Positions 47,075 to 54,871 are shown, counted from the stretch's first letter. The stretch: DNA of 57,918 bases from DASUSH01 sp036375215 (GCA_036375215.1 DASUSH010000106.1:1-57918); one strand, 5' to 3'. Notes: generated by a model not told the origin, from the sequence alone. Numbers and translations: made by a program.

Positions 47075-47940
47075 TCGGCGATCCGGCGGCCGATCATCTC
47101 GCCCTGGTCCTCCTGGAGGAAGTGAGAGGCGTCCGGGATCGGCTCGGGCTCGGGCCAGCCGAGCTTCTCGGCGAGCCGGGCGCCCATCCGCGGCGTCAGG
47201 ATCGGGTCCGAGTCGGCCCAGAGGACGAGGGCGGGCGGGGAGGAGGCCTCGAGCTTCGCGAGAGCGTTCCTGCCGGCCTCGGCGCCCGGGGCGTCGGGCG
47301 TCGTCGCCAGCATCAGCGGGAAGGCGCGGGCGCCGGCCTTCGACTCCGGGCTCGGGAACGGCGCCTCGTAGGCGGCGATCACGTCGTCGGGGACGTCGCT
47401 CGCGCAGGCGCCCTGGACGAGCATCCCGATCGGCAGGTCCTCGGTGCGCTCGACGAAGTCGCGGAACGCCTTCCAGGCGTCGGACATCTTCTGGTGCCCG
47501 GTGAAGATGCCGGTGTCCATGATCACGAGGCGGGCGATCCGCTCGGGGTTCTGCGCGGCGACGCGGAGCCCGATCGGCCCGCCCCAGTCGTGCAGGACGA
47601 GCGTGACGCCGCTCAGGTCGAGCTCGGCGAAGAGCGCCTCGATCGCCGCCGTGTGGCGGTCGTAGGAGTACCAGTCGAGGTCGGTGGGCTTCTCCGAGCG
47701 CCCGAACCCGGGGAGGTCGGGGGCGAGGCACCGGTGGCCCGCCTCGATGAGCGGCGGCATCACCTTCCGCCAGAGGTAGGACCAGGTCGGCTCGCCGTGG
47801 AGGAGCACGATCGTCTCGCCGCCGGCGCCTTCGTCCAGATGGGCGAGCCGCAGGCCCTCCCAGTCGCGGTAGCGCGCCTCCCAGGGGAACCCGGGCAGTC
47901 CCTCGAAGCGCTCGTCGGGCGTGCGGACGGCGTCGGCCAT
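47056..47940 (-). CDS. Haloalkane dehalogenase-like alpha/beta-hydrolase (HLD-I type)
   Basis: 294 residues. Oxyanion/halide region HGEPTWSYLWR (residues 49-58), nucleophile Asp118 in LVLHDWGGPIGL with Trp119 as a halide-stabilising residue, acid Asp245 in WADSDPILTP (after strand 7, as in DhlA-type enzymes) and base His273 in DASHFLQED. The cap domain lies between about 135 and 215. Enzymes of this type convert haloalkanes to alcohols, though some members hydrolyse other esters or epoxides. ATG start, TAGGAT 10 nt upstream. First gene of a pair with a 2-hydroxyacid dehydrogenase. Confidence 0.88.
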   Translation of the reverse strand: MADAVRTPDERFEGLPGFPWEARYRDWEGLRLAHLDEGAGGETIVLLHGEPTWSYLWRKVMPPLIEAGHRCLAPDLPGFGRSEKPTDLDWYSYDRHTAAIEALFAELDLSGVTLVLHDWGGPIGLRVAAQNPERIARLVIMDTGIFTGHQKMSDAWKAFRDFVERTEDLPIGMLVQGACASDVPDDVIAAYEAPFPSPESKAGARAFPLMLATTPDAPGAEAGRNALAKLEASSPPALVLWADSDPILTPRMGARLAEKLGWPEPEPIPDASHFLQEDQGEMIGRRIAEWLAAS

Positions 47941-47950
47941 GCGGCTCGCG

Positions 47951-47994
47951 ATCCTACGTGCAACCCGGGCGGGCCGGTGTCGCGGCCCTAGACT
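47951..47994. promoter_or_regulatory. Divergent promoters of the dehalogenase gene and the 69-residue protein gene
   Basis: Minus strand TAGGAT (47956-47951) ends 10 nt before the dehalogenase ATG. Plus strand TAGACT (47989-47994) lies 37 nt before the ATG at 48032, leaving a leader with GGAAGGGAAG. Confidence 0.5.
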
Positions 47995-48031
47995 CGGCCC
48001 GAGGGGTCCTCACAGCAGCGGAAGGGAAGTC

Positions 48032-48241
48032 ATGGCCAAAGCGATCACGTCAGACCAGGTAGTCGGAGCCGCCAAGGAGCTCGGGAAGCCGGAGTTCACG
48101 CGCAGCGACGTCGCCGAGAAGCTCGGGGTGAAGACCACCGAGCTGAAGGACGGTTTCAAGGAGGCGCGCCAGGCGGAGCGGATCGAGAAGATCCGCGACG
48201 ACGAAGAGGGCACCGGCCTCTTCCGGGTCACCGACGGCTAG
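48032..48241 (+). CDS. Small helical protein, probable winged-helix fold
   Basis: 69 residues: ITSDQVVGAAKELGKPEFTRSDVAEKLGVKTTELKDGFKEARQAERIEKIRDDEEGTGLFRV. The helix-turn-helix-like order (EFTRSDVAEKLGVKTTELKDGF) followed by a short beta end (GTGLFRVTDG) looks like a minimal winged helix. Function unknown. The ribosome site GGAAGGGAAG lies just before the ATG. Ends 8 bp from the facing diiron-protein gene. Confidence 0.68.
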   Translation: MAKAITSDQVVGAAKELGKPEFTRSDVAEKLGVKTTELKDGFKEARQAERIEKIRDDEEGTGLFRVTDG

Positions 48242-48249
48242 CGGGGGGC

Positions 48250-49542
48250 TCAGCGCGGGAAGATCCGCGGCATCTTCAGGAGCAGGAGGGGGTTGCCGCG
48301 GGGCCGGAGCCTTCGCCGCAGCATCGCGCGGCGCGGGTCGCCGCCCCACGTCGTCACCGCGAGCCAGTCGCGCCAGCTCGTCTCGAAGGTGAGGTCCGGC
48401 TTCGGCGCCTCGCCCTGCTCGGCGGCGGTCGAGCCGTTGTCGATCCGCAGGTGCCAAGGCGCGGCGTCGGTGAAGCGCCACTGGATCGTGATCGGCTTCG
48501 CGCCCGCCGCCGAGTGGTCGACCGAGCGGGCGACGACGTCGAAGAGCATCCGCTGGGTCTCGGGCGAGGAGTCCGGCTCGGCGACCGGCTCCCCGGTGAC
48601 ACCGGCCTCGAGCAGCCGGATCGCGTCGGCGGCGCGCTCCTCGGGTGACTTGTCGAAGTCGAGCGGGAAGACGTCGGGCGGCATCTCGGTGAGCGGGTAG
48701 CCGGCGGCACGCCACTTGGTCTCGACCGAGCGCATCCCGAACGCGTAGATGTCCTCGAGCTCGAATCCATAGGAGCGGGTGTACTCGCGATCCCAGTTGG
48801 GCGGCACGAACACGCCCATCGACATCGGCAGGACCTCCCGCAGGAGCTCGATCGCCGCGGCCTTGCACTCGTCCGTCTCGGCGAAGCACTCCGAGAGCGT
48901 CTTGACACCGAAGCCGATGTGGCGCTGCTCGTCGCGGGAGACGTTCACCATCCCCTCGCTGAAGCCGGGCATCGTGCCCTCGCGGTTGAAGAAGTCCTCG
49001 ATGAAGTGCTGGCCGGGCTGGGCCAGGGTGGCCTCCACGACCATGTGGTAGAGCGTGATCGCCTGCGCGAACTTCGGCAACGAGCGGTCGGCGCGGAGCT
49101 CGTCGGCCATCCGGTCGAGCCGGTCGAAGACCTGCCGGTAGCTCCAGTTGAGCTGGGGGAGGGTGTAGGCGAGGCCGGCCGAGTAGTCGCCCTCGACCCC
49201 GATCACCTCGCGGAAGAAGCGGGCGAAGAAGACCGAGTGCCGCGCCTCGTCGACCTGCTGGGTGGCGAGGAAGTACTTCTGCTCCTCGCGGGGGGCGGCG
49301 TCGATGTAGGGCGAGAGGTTGTCGGTGACCGAGTCCTCGCCGTAGAAGAACATCGAGTAGATCCAGAGCGCCGAGCGGCGCTGGATGTCGCTGAGCGCCT
49401 CCCAGCCGGCGCGGTCGCTCGAGAAGTCGATCTCGGTCGCCTTCCAGTTGCCCTGCTCCCAGCGCTCGTAGAGGTCGGCGTAGGAGATCTGCCTGCCGGC
49501 GAGCGCGGAGGCGTCAGCGGGCTTGTCGGCGGTCTCGGGCAT
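48250..49542 (-). CDS. R2-like diiron protein fused to an SCP2-like C-terminal domain
   Basis: 430 residues. The N-terminal 300 are a ribonucleotide-reductase-R2/R2lox-like four-helix fold with a full set of iron ligands: Glu69 (YGEDS), Glu99 and His102 (DEARH), Glu170 (MVVEATL), Glu205 and His208 (DEQRH). R2-like oxidases bind a Mn/Fe or diiron centre and a fatty acid ligand. Residues about 335-425 read like a sterol-carrier SCP2 domain (WHLRIDNGS, then PDLTFETSWRDWLAVTTWGGDPRRAM). No nrdA is nearby, so an oxidase of lipids is favoured over ribonucleotide reduction. ATG 49542 is chosen for AAAGGAG 6 nt ahead; a GTG at 49620 would put the operator inside the gene. Confidence 0.85.
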   Translation of the reverse strand: MPETADKPADASALAGRQISYADLYERWEQGNWKATEIDFSSDRAGWEALSDIQRRSALWIYSMFFYGEDSVTDNLSPYIDAAPREEQKYFLATQQVDEARHSVFFARFFREVIGVEGDYSAGLAYTLPQLNWSYRQVFDRLDRMADELRADRSLPKFAQAITLYHMVVEATLAQPGQHFIEDFFNREGTMPGFSEGMVNVSRDEQRHIGFGVKTLSECFAETDECKAAAIELLREVLPMSMGVFVPPNWDREYTRSYGFELEDIYAFGMRSVETKWRAAGYPLTEMPPDVFPLDFDKSPEERAADAIRLLEAGVTGEPVAEPDSSPETQRMLFDVVARSVDHSAAGAKPITIQWRFTDAAPWHLRIDNGSTAAEQGEAPKPDLTFETSWRDWLAVTTWGGDPRRAMLRRRLRPRGNPLLLLKMPRIFPR

Positions 49543-49548
49543 CGGCGG

Positions 49549-49622
49549 CTCCTTTACATCGATCGATGTCGCATTATCCCCCGGCGCCGAGCGTGGCCGG
49601 AGCTGTGTGATCGATGTCACGC
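49549..49622 (-). promoter_or_regulatory. Promoter of the diiron gene with two GATCGATGTC operator-like sites
   Basis: A GATAAT -10 (49578-49573), a perfect 14-bp palindrome ACATCGATCGATGT (49556-49569) at the expected start of transcription, and GTGTGA-N6-TCACGC (49605-49622) about 45-48 bp upstream. The two sites share GATCGATGTC, 48 bp apart. AAAGGAG (49555-49549) is the ribosome site. Confidence 0.55.
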
Positions 49623-49644
49623 ACCGGCGAGTTCGGCGGGGCGC

Positions 49645-50508
49645 TCAGCGGCCGACGTCGCAGTTGCAGACCATGACCGAGGCGGCGCCGACCTGGGTCT
49701 CGCCGGTGGTCGTGTAGCCGCGAACGACGACCGGCTCGCCGGCGCCGTTCTGGTCGAGGTAGGCGGAGAGCGAGCCGGACGGGATCGTGGTCTTGGCGAG
49801 CTCGTCGCCGACGTCGCCGCCGATCTCGACCGCGAGGCGGATGTTGTCGGCGCCGGTGCGCGAGCGCGGGGAGGAGATCGACGTGAACACGAGCGCCGGC
49901 CCGCTGCCGTCGCCGGCGGGCGTCTGGGCCAGGGTCGCGCCCTCGGCGTCGACCGTCGCGTGTTCGACGACGAAGTCGGACTCGGCGACCGCCGGGCCGC
50001 TCGTCCCCTCGAAGGTCACCTCGTCGAAGACGACGAGCGTGCGGGCGCCGACCCTGGCGGTCCCGCCGTCGGCCGTTCCCTCGAGCACGACCGTGTGCTC
50101 GCCCGTCGGCAGCTTGCACGCGCAGCTCACGAGCGCCACGCGGGCGTCGGCGGAGCCGGTGGTGGTTACCTCGGCGTCGCGCTCGACCTTGCCGTCGACC
50201 TTCAGGCGCAGCGGCGGCCTGGTCGAGCTCGGCAGGGCCACCTGGGCCGCGACGAGGGCGTCCTCGTCACCGCGGGTTGTGATCTGGGTCGAGATCAGGG
50301 TCGTGTACCCGTCGGTGGAGCGAAGCTCCACCGGGCTCTGCTCGACGTCGCCCTCCGCTGAGGTCGGTCCGAGGGTCTCGGTCTCGGAGACGTTCGCCTG
50401 CGGGTCCTCCTCGCCGCAGCCGGCGAGCGCGCCGAGCGCGATCAGCGCGCAGGCGCCGAGTGCCGGCGCCAGGCGCTTCCTTCGCGGTCGGACCTCTGCA
50501 GCCCCCAT
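49645..50508 (-). CDS. Lipoprotein, unknown function
   Basis: 287 residues. Basic start, hydrophobic helix and lipobox LGALAGC place it on the outer face of the membrane. The mature chain is beta-rich with two similar halves: CACKLPTGEHTVVLEGTADGGTARVGARTLVVFDE and later ASVMVCNCDVG; two Cys-x-Cys pairs (SCACK, VCNCD) could form a disulfide or metal site. No family recognised. Start set by TAGGCT 7 nt upstream. Confidence 0.75.
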   Translation of the reverse strand: MGAAEVRPRRKRLAPALGACALIALGALAGCGEEDPQANVSETETLGPTSAEGDVEQSPVELRSTDGYTTLISTQITTRGDEDALVAAQVALPSSTRPPLRLKVDGKVERDAEVTTTGSADARVALVSCACKLPTGEHTVVLEGTADGGTARVGARTLVVFDEVTFEGTSGPAVAESDFVVEHATVDAEGATLAQTPAGDGSGPALVFTSISSPRSRTGADNIRLAVEIGGDVGDELAKTTIPSGSLSAYLDQNGAGEPVVVRGYTTTGETQVGAASVMVCNCDVGR

Positions 50509-50515
50509 CGAGCCA

Positions 50516-50521
50516 AGCCTA
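50516..50521 (-). promoter_or_regulatory. Leaderless-type -10 box TAGGCT for the lipoprotein gene
   Basis: TAGGCT ends 7 nt before the ATG at 50508, in the 39-bp gap after glyS. Confidence 0.5.
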
Positions 50522-50547
50522 ACCGGGGCGCGGCGAGCGGGCGCTGG

Positions 50548-51912
50548 TCAGCCGATCTTCGGGCTCGTCCAGAGCTGGTCGAGTCGCGCGGCGAGCTCGC
50601 CGGCGATCTCGTCGGCCGGCACCCGCGTCTGCTCGAGCGAGTCGCGGTCGCGCAGGGTGACGGTGCCGTCCTCGAGCGTGTCGCCGTCGATCGTGATGCA
50701 CCACGGGGTGCCGATCTCGTCCTGGCGCCGGTAGCGCTTGCCGATCGAGCCGCCCTCGTCGAACTCCGCCGGCATCCGCGCCCGCACCGACTCGAAGACC
50801 TCGCGGGCGCGCTCCGGCATCCCCTCCTTCGAGACCAGCGGCAGGACCGCGGCCTTCACCGGCGCCAGCCGCGGGTGGAGCCGGAGCACGGTGCGCCGGC
50901 GGCCCTCGACCTCCTCGACCTCGTAGGCGTCGACCATGAAGGCCAGCATCGCCCGGTCGACCCCGGCGGCCGGCTCGATCACGTGGGGGACGTAGCGCTC
51001 GCCCGTCGCCTGGTCGAAGTACTCGAGCTTCTCGCCGGAGAACTTGGCGTGCTGGGTGAGGTCGAAGTCGCCGCGGTCGGCGACCCCCTCGAGCTCGGAC
51101 CAGCCCATCGGGAACAGGTACTCGACGTCGGAGGTCGCGCTCGAGTAATGCGAGAGCTCGTCGGCGCCGTGCTCGCGCAGGCGGAGGTGGTCGGGGCGGA
51201 TGCCGAGGCCGGTGTACCAGTTCATCCGCTGCTCCATCCAATGCTCGTGCCAGCGCCCTGCCTCGTCCGGAGGGACGAAGAACTCCATCTCCATCTGCTC
51301 GAACTCGCGCGTGCGGAAGACGAAGTTGCCCGGCGTGATCTCGTTGCGAAAGGACTTGCCGATCTGGGCGATCCCGAACGGGGGCCGCTTGCGGGCGAAG
51401 CCGAGGACGTTCTTGAAGTTGACGAAGATTCCCTGGGCGGTCTCCGGGCGCAGGTAGACCTCGGCGCCCGATTCCTCGACCGGGCCCATGTTGGTCCGGA
51501 ACATGAGGTTGAACTGGCGCGGCGCGGAGAGCTCGCCGCCGCAGTTCGGGCAGACGATCTCCCCCTCGGCATCCTCGGCTCCGAGCTGCTCCTCGCGGAC
51601 ATGGTCTTCGCGCCAGCGCCGCTTGCACTTGCCGAGGCACTGGACGAGCGGGTCGGTGAACCCCTCGAGGTGGCCGGACGCTTCCCAGGTCTTCGGGTGC
51701 TGGAGGATCGCGGAGTCGATCGCGACGATGTCGTCGCGCTCGCGCAGCATCGAGCGCCACCACTCGTCCTTGACGTTTTGGCGCAGGAGCACCCCGTAGT
51801 GGCCGTAGTCGTAGGTGGAGCCGAGGCCGCCGTAGATCTCGGAGGTCTGAAAGACGAAGCCGCGCCGCTTGCAGAGGGCGACGATCTCATCCAGGGTCGG
51901 TTCGGTTGGCAT
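50548..51912 (-). CDS. glyS: Glycine--tRNA ligase (class II, alpha2 type)
   Basis: 454 residues. Charges tRNA-Gly. It is the single-chain dimeric type: motif 1 region with GFVFQTSEIYGGLGSTYDYGHYGVLLRQNVKDEWW, an insertion with zinc-type CLGKCKRRW and CPNCGGE, motif 2 FRNEITPGNFVFRTREFEQMEMEFF, AAGVDRAMLAFM as motif 3, and a C-terminal anticodon-binding domain (LRLHPRLAPVKAAVLPL). ATG 51912 is supported by TAGCGT 7 nt ahead and by the conserved N terminus; the longer frame upstream is shadow. Confidence 0.96.
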   Translation of the reverse strand: MPTEPTLDEIVALCKRRGFVFQTSEIYGGLGSTYDYGHYGVLLRQNVKDEWWRSMLRERDDIVAIDSAILQHPKTWEASGHLEGFTDPLVQCLGKCKRRWREDHVREEQLGAEDAEGEIVCPNCGGELSAPRQFNLMFRTNMGPVEESGAEVYLRPETAQGIFVNFKNVLGFARKRPPFGIAQIGKSFRNEITPGNFVFRTREFEQMEMEFFVPPDEAGRWHEHWMEQRMNWYTGLGIRPDHLRLREHGADELSHYSSATSDVEYLFPMGWSELEGVADRGDFDLTQHAKFSGEKLEYFDQATGERYVPHVIEPAAGVDRAMLAFMVDAYEVEEVEGRRRTVLRLHPRLAPVKAAVLPLVSKEGMPERAREVFESVRARMPAEFDEGGSIGKRYRRQDEIGTPWCITIDGDTLEDGTVTLRDRDSLEQTRVPADEIAGELAARLDQLWTSPKIG

Positions 51913-51919
51913 CGCCCTG

Positions 51920-51925
51920 ACGCTA
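51920..51925 (-). promoter_or_regulatory. Leaderless-type -10 box TAGCGT for glyS
   Basis: TAGCGT ends 7 nt before the glyS ATG at 51912. Confidence 0.5.
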
Positions 51926-52072
51926 CTGCGTCGGTGGGCGTTTGCGATTCGCGCAATTTGGGGTACTCGCTGCCCGAAGCTGGACCACGGGACCGTCCGG
52001 CGGGGCCGGCAGTGTCCATAATCGCCGCCGGCGTGTCGTTCAGAATCCAGCGGCACGGGCAAGGAGGACCAA

Positions 52073-52180
52073 TTGACGGACCTGATCACATCCCCGCTCA
52101 GAGCCAGCCGCCACCTGGCAGCGTGGCTCGTGTGGCACTCGATCGGCGTCTCCCTCGTCGAGGACGAGCAGGAGGCCTGA
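52073..52180 (+). CDS. 35-residue small protein with strong ribosome site
   Basis: TTG start preceded by AAGGAGG with a 5-nt gap, the strongest Shine-Dalgarno in the window. The product starts TDLITSPLRASRHLAAWLVW and continues HSIGVSLVEDEQEA: an amphipathic/hydrophobic middle and an acidic end, so it may sit on the membrane. A CATAAT box at 52016-52021 could be the -10. A GC-rich hairpin follows 8 bp after the stop. No homologue known to me. Confidence 0.55.
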   Translation: MTDLITSPLRASRHLAAWLVWHSIGVSLVEDEQEA

Positions 52181-52187
52181 GCGCATA

Positions 52188-52209
52188 GCCCCGGGCGGCC
52201 CCCCGGGGC
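52188..52209 (+). terminator. GC-rich hairpin after the 35-residue gene
   Basis: GCCCCGGG-N6-CCCGGGGC, a perfect 8-bp stem, then a mixed sequence with CTTTACTT. It could terminate the small-protein mRNA. The stretch from here to 52297 holds no other clear gene; an 18-codon ATG frame (52231-52287) is not convincing. Confidence 0.5.
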
Positions 52210-52297
52210 GCCGCTGCTTTACTTAGCGGCATGAAGTCGCCGAATCCTCGGAACGGACCTCCCGCGCCCGAGTTCGGCTCGATCTGATCTGCATCGG

Positions 52298-52603
52298 ATG
52301 CCGATCTACGAGTACCGCTGCGAGGACGGTCACGAGTTCGAGGTCGTCCAGAGGATGACCGAGGACCCGGTTACGGCCTGCGAGGTGTGCGGCAAGCCGG
52401 TCGCGCGCGTGTTCTCCCCGGTCGCGGTGCACTACAAGGGCTCGGGCTTCTACACGACCGACTACGCGCGGAAGGGCAAGGACGCGGGCGGCGCTAAGGC
52501 GACCGAGTCGAAGTCGTCCGACTCCTCGAAGGGCGACTCGAAGCCGTCCGACTCGAGCTCGAAGGGCTCGGGCGAGACCTCGAAGGCAGCCTCGAAGGAC
52601 TAG
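52298..52603 (+). CDS. FmdB-family zinc-ribbon protein with Ser/Lys-rich tail
   Basis: 101 residues. N terminus PIYEYRCEDGHEFEVVQRM is the FmdB/CxxC_CXXC_SSSS pattern, then ACEVCGKPVARVFSPVAVHYKGSGFYTTDY. Usual members have two Cys pairs; here the first pair is Cys-Glu-Asp-Gly-His, so one Cys is missing and His may serve as ligand. The last 40 residues are a low-complexity Ser/Lys/Asp/Gly tail. Role unknown (putative regulatory or RNA-binding). Its TAG stop overlaps the TAG stop of the facing gene in one CTAG. Confidence 0.85.
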   Translation: MPIYEYRCEDGHEFEVVQRMTEDPVTACEVCGKPVARVFSPVAVHYKGSGFYTTDYARKGKDAGGAKATESKSSDSSKGDSKPSDSSSKGSGETSKAASKD

Positions 52604-53814
52604 CCGATCGGCGAGCAGGCCGGCTCGCGCTCGGGCTCGCCGCCGAGCAGGTCCTCGACCTTCTTCAAGCACTCCTCCTGGGGGACGACCAGCGGCTGGG
52701 TGAGCGCCTCGGGCTCGAGCACCTCGGTCGGCGAGTCGCCTCCGATCACCGAGGCGAACAGCAGTTGCGGCATCGTGAACGCGCCCATGTCGGTGACCAG
52801 CGCCTTCGGCGCGTTCCAGCCGATCAGCGGGCCGCGGATGAAGTTGAGTGGAAAGGAGAGCGGGCTGGTCAGCTTGCCCTTGATCCCCGAGATCACCTCC
52901 TGCTGGAAGCGGACCCGGTCGAGGTCGTTGATCTCGGAGTCCGGGGCGCCGTCGTCGTCGCAGTCGCCGCTCGTGCGCGTCCGCGCCAGCGAGAGCGCCT
53001 CCTCGCCGTCAAGGTCGTTCTCGCCCTTCTTCAGGTCGAGCGTGAAGCCGCCGTTCTCGGCGCCGCCCGAGATCTCCGAGCAGACCGGCTCGTCGAGGTC
53101 GACGGTGATCCCGCCGAGTGCGTCGATGAAGTCCTTGAAGCCGGTGAAGTCGACGATCGCGACGTGGTCGATGTCGATCCCGAGGAAGTTCTCCACTGTC
53201 TCGATCGTCAGCTTGGCGCCGCCGTTGGCATAGGCGGCGTTGATCTGCGTGGGGCCGACGCCCGGGACCTCGGCGAGCGTGTCGCGCGGGATCGAGAGCT
53301 TGCGGAAGGTGCCGCCGCCGGCGCGCACGACCATGATCGTGTCCGAGCGGTAGGGATCGCAGCCCTCCGGCGGGGCCTTGCCCTCGCCGGCGGCCTCGAG
53401 GCACTTCTCGCCGGCGGTGTCGGCCTCGGAGCCGAACCCGCCGGAGCGCGCGTCGGTGCCGAGCACGAGGATGTTCTGGGGGCTCACCGCCAGGAACGGG
53501 TTGCCGTCGAGGGCGTTGGCGGCGCCGTCGGCGAGCTTCCCCTTCTGGATCTGCGCGGAGACGGCGAAGGCGATGAAGCTGATCAGGATCCAGCCGAAGA
53601 CCCCGAGCAGCACCCAGCGCAGCCAGCGGCGCTTCTCGCCCGGCGCGCGCGGCTGCTTCGGCAGCTTCGGGCCCGATGGCCGCTTGTCCCCGCCGCCGGG
53701 CAGCTTCGAGCGCAGGCCCGAGAGGTCGGGCGTCGGCAGGCGGCTGAGCCCCCGGCGCGATTTGTAGACCTTGTATTCGGGGGCGCCACCGCCCTCCGGC
53801 TGCTTGTCGCTCAA
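52600..53814 (-). CDS. LytR-CpsA-Psr (LCP) family protein
   Basis: About 404 residues. Cytoplasmic Pro/Gly-rich N terminus (about 75 residues), one helix (WLRWVLLGVFGWILISFIAFAVS), then the LCP domain: ILVLGTDARSGG, RSDTIMVVRAGGGTFRKLSIPRDTLAEVPG with the catalytic-type Arg-Asp, INAAYANGGAKLTIETVENFLGIDIDHVAIVDFTGFKDFIDALGGITVDL, and the late ARTRTSGDCDDDG variant of the R-x-R-x-D site. LCP enzymes attach teichoic acid or arabinogalactan-type polymers to peptidoglycan. TTG 53814 is preferred; ATG 53874 would overlap the divergent ROK gene by 13 bp. Confidence 0.9.
   Translation of the reverse strand: MSDKQPEGGGAPEYKVYKSRRGLSRLPTPDLSGLRSKLPGGGDKRPSGPKLPKQPRAPGEKRRWLRWVLLGVFGWILISFIAFAVSAQIQKGKLADGAANALDGNPFLAVSPQNILVLGTDARSGGFGSEADTAGEKCLEAAGEGKAPPEGCDPYRSDTIMVVRAGGGTFRKLSIPRDTLAEVPGVGPTQINAAYANGGAKLTIETVENFLGIDIDHVAIVDFTGFKDFIDALGGITVDLDEPVCSEISGGAENGGFTLDLKKGENDLDGEEALSLARTRTSGDCDDDGAPDSEINDLDRVRFQQEVISGIKGKLTSPLSFPLNFIRGPLIGWNAPKALVTDMGAFTMPQLLFASVIGGDSPTEVLEPEALTQPLVVPQEECLKKVEDLLGGEPEREPACSPIG
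52603..52612. terminator. 10-bp palindrome at convergent FmdB/LCP stops
   Basis: GCCGATCGGC begins on the last base of the FmdB stop codon, inside the last codons of the LCP gene. Weak terminator candidate. Confidence 0.25.
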
Positions 53815-53861
53815 GTGCGGGGGTCGGTCATCTTGGAGGCCACTGGTATCAATACTGGCGC

Positions 53862-54854
53862 ATGGGGTCGACATCGAATCTCCCCGCCGATCCGGGCTCG
53901 GCCACCGCGATCGGTGCCGACCTCGGCGGCACCAAGCTGCTCGTCGGCGTCGTCGACTCCGGACAGAACATCTTGCACAGGGGCCAGGAGCCCTCGCACG
54001 GGCGGACCTCCGAGGAGGTCTTCGACCTGCTCGAGCGGGAGGTGCGCGAGGCGCTCGACGCGGTTCCGGGGGCGTCCGCCGTGGGCCTGGGCATCCCGGC
54101 GACGATCGACCATCGCCGCGGGGTCGCGATCAACGCGGTCAACCTGCCGATCGTCGACGTGCCGGTGCGCGACCGGATGCGGGAGCGGCTGGGGCTGCCG
54201 GTCTTCATCGACAACGACGCCAATACGGCGGCGCTCGCCGAGTTCCTCTACGGCGCCGGCCGCGGCACCGAGAACATGGTGATGCTGACGATCGGCACCG
54301 GGATCGGCGGCGGGCTCGTGCTGGGCGGGCAGCTCTACCGGGGATCGACCGGGGCGGGCGCCGAGCTCGGCCACGTCGTGATCGAGGTCGACGGGCCGCG
54401 GTGCCAGGGCACCTGCCCGAACCACGGCTGCGTCGAGGCCCTCGCGTCGGGGACGGCGATCGGCCGCGAGGGCCGCGCCGCCGCCGAGCGCGAGCCGGAC
54501 TCCGCGCTCGGCCGGGCCGCCGCCGCGGGCGAGACCGTGGACGGGCGGGTCGTCACGGAGGCCGCGCTCGCCGGCGATGATGTGGCGATCGGCGTGCTTG
54601 CCCACGTCGGCAGCCACCTCGGAGTCGCGCTCTCCTCGTTCGCCAACATCTTCGACCCCGACGTGATCGTGATCGGAGGCGGCGCCAGCGTCGCCGGCGA
54701 CCTGCTGCTCGGTCCCGCGCGGGAGGAACTGCGTTCGCGGGCGCTCCCGCCGATGAACGAGACCCCGGTCGTGCTGGCGACCCTGGGCCCGGACGCGGGC
54801 ATGATCGGGGCGGCCGCGATGGCGATGGCCGAGCTCGAGGCCGGCGGCGCGTGA
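53862..54854 (+). CDS. ROK-family sugar kinase, probable glucokinase
   Basis: 330 residues. ATP-site IGADLGGTKLLVGVVD (about residue 18), substrate-binding FIDNDANTAALAEFLYGAGRG with catalytic Asp, TIGTGIGGGLVLGGQLYRGSTGAGAELGHVVIE, and the ROK zinc motif GHVVIEVDGPRCQGTCPNHGCVEALASG (His plus three Cys). Phosphorylates glucose or a related hexose with ATP. No DNA-binding domain, so it is a kinase and not a NagC-type repressor. Divergent from the LCP gene; the 47-bp gap holds GTAT-N2-ATAC. Confidence 0.93.
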   Translation: MGSTSNLPADPGSATAIGADLGGTKLLVGVVDSGQNILHRGQEPSHGRTSEEVFDLLEREVREALDAVPGASAVGLGIPATIDHRRGVAINAVNLPIVDVPVRDRMRERLGLPVFIDNDANTAALAEFLYGAGRGTENMVMLTIGTGIGGGLVLGGQLYRGSTGAGAELGHVVIEVDGPRCQGTCPNHGCVEALASGTAIGREGRAAAEREPDSALGRAAAAGETVDGRVVTEAALAGDDVAIGVLAHVGSHLGVALSSFANIFDPDVIVIGGGASVAGDLLLGPAREELRSRALPPMNETPVVLATLGPDAGMIGAAAMAMAELEAGGA

Positions 54855-54865
54855 CGCCCTCGGCC

Positions 54866-54871
54866 TAACCT
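54866..54871 (+). promoter_or_regulatory. Leaderless-type -10 box TAACCT for rsmI
   Basis: TAACCT ends 9 nt before the rsmI ATG at 54881. Confidence 0.45.

Noticed and set aside
46130..47731. 533-residue frame joining the 2-hydroxyacid dehydrogenase with upstream sequence
   Set aside because: The upstream part is a shadow of the dehalogenase gene; the real protein begins at GTG 47074.
48250..49542. Ribonucleotide reductase small subunit (NrdB/NrdF)
   Set aside because: No nrdA or nrdE nearby and an SCP2-like domain is fused; an R2-like oxidase is the safer call.
52231..52287. 18-codon ATG frame just before the FmdB gene as a possible leader peptide
   Set aside because: No ribosome site, no regulatory codon run and no terminator between it and fmdB.
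53815..53874. ATG 53874 as the start of the LCP gene
   Set aside because: It would overlap the divergent ROK gene; TTG 53814 keeps both genes free and leaves room for promoters.
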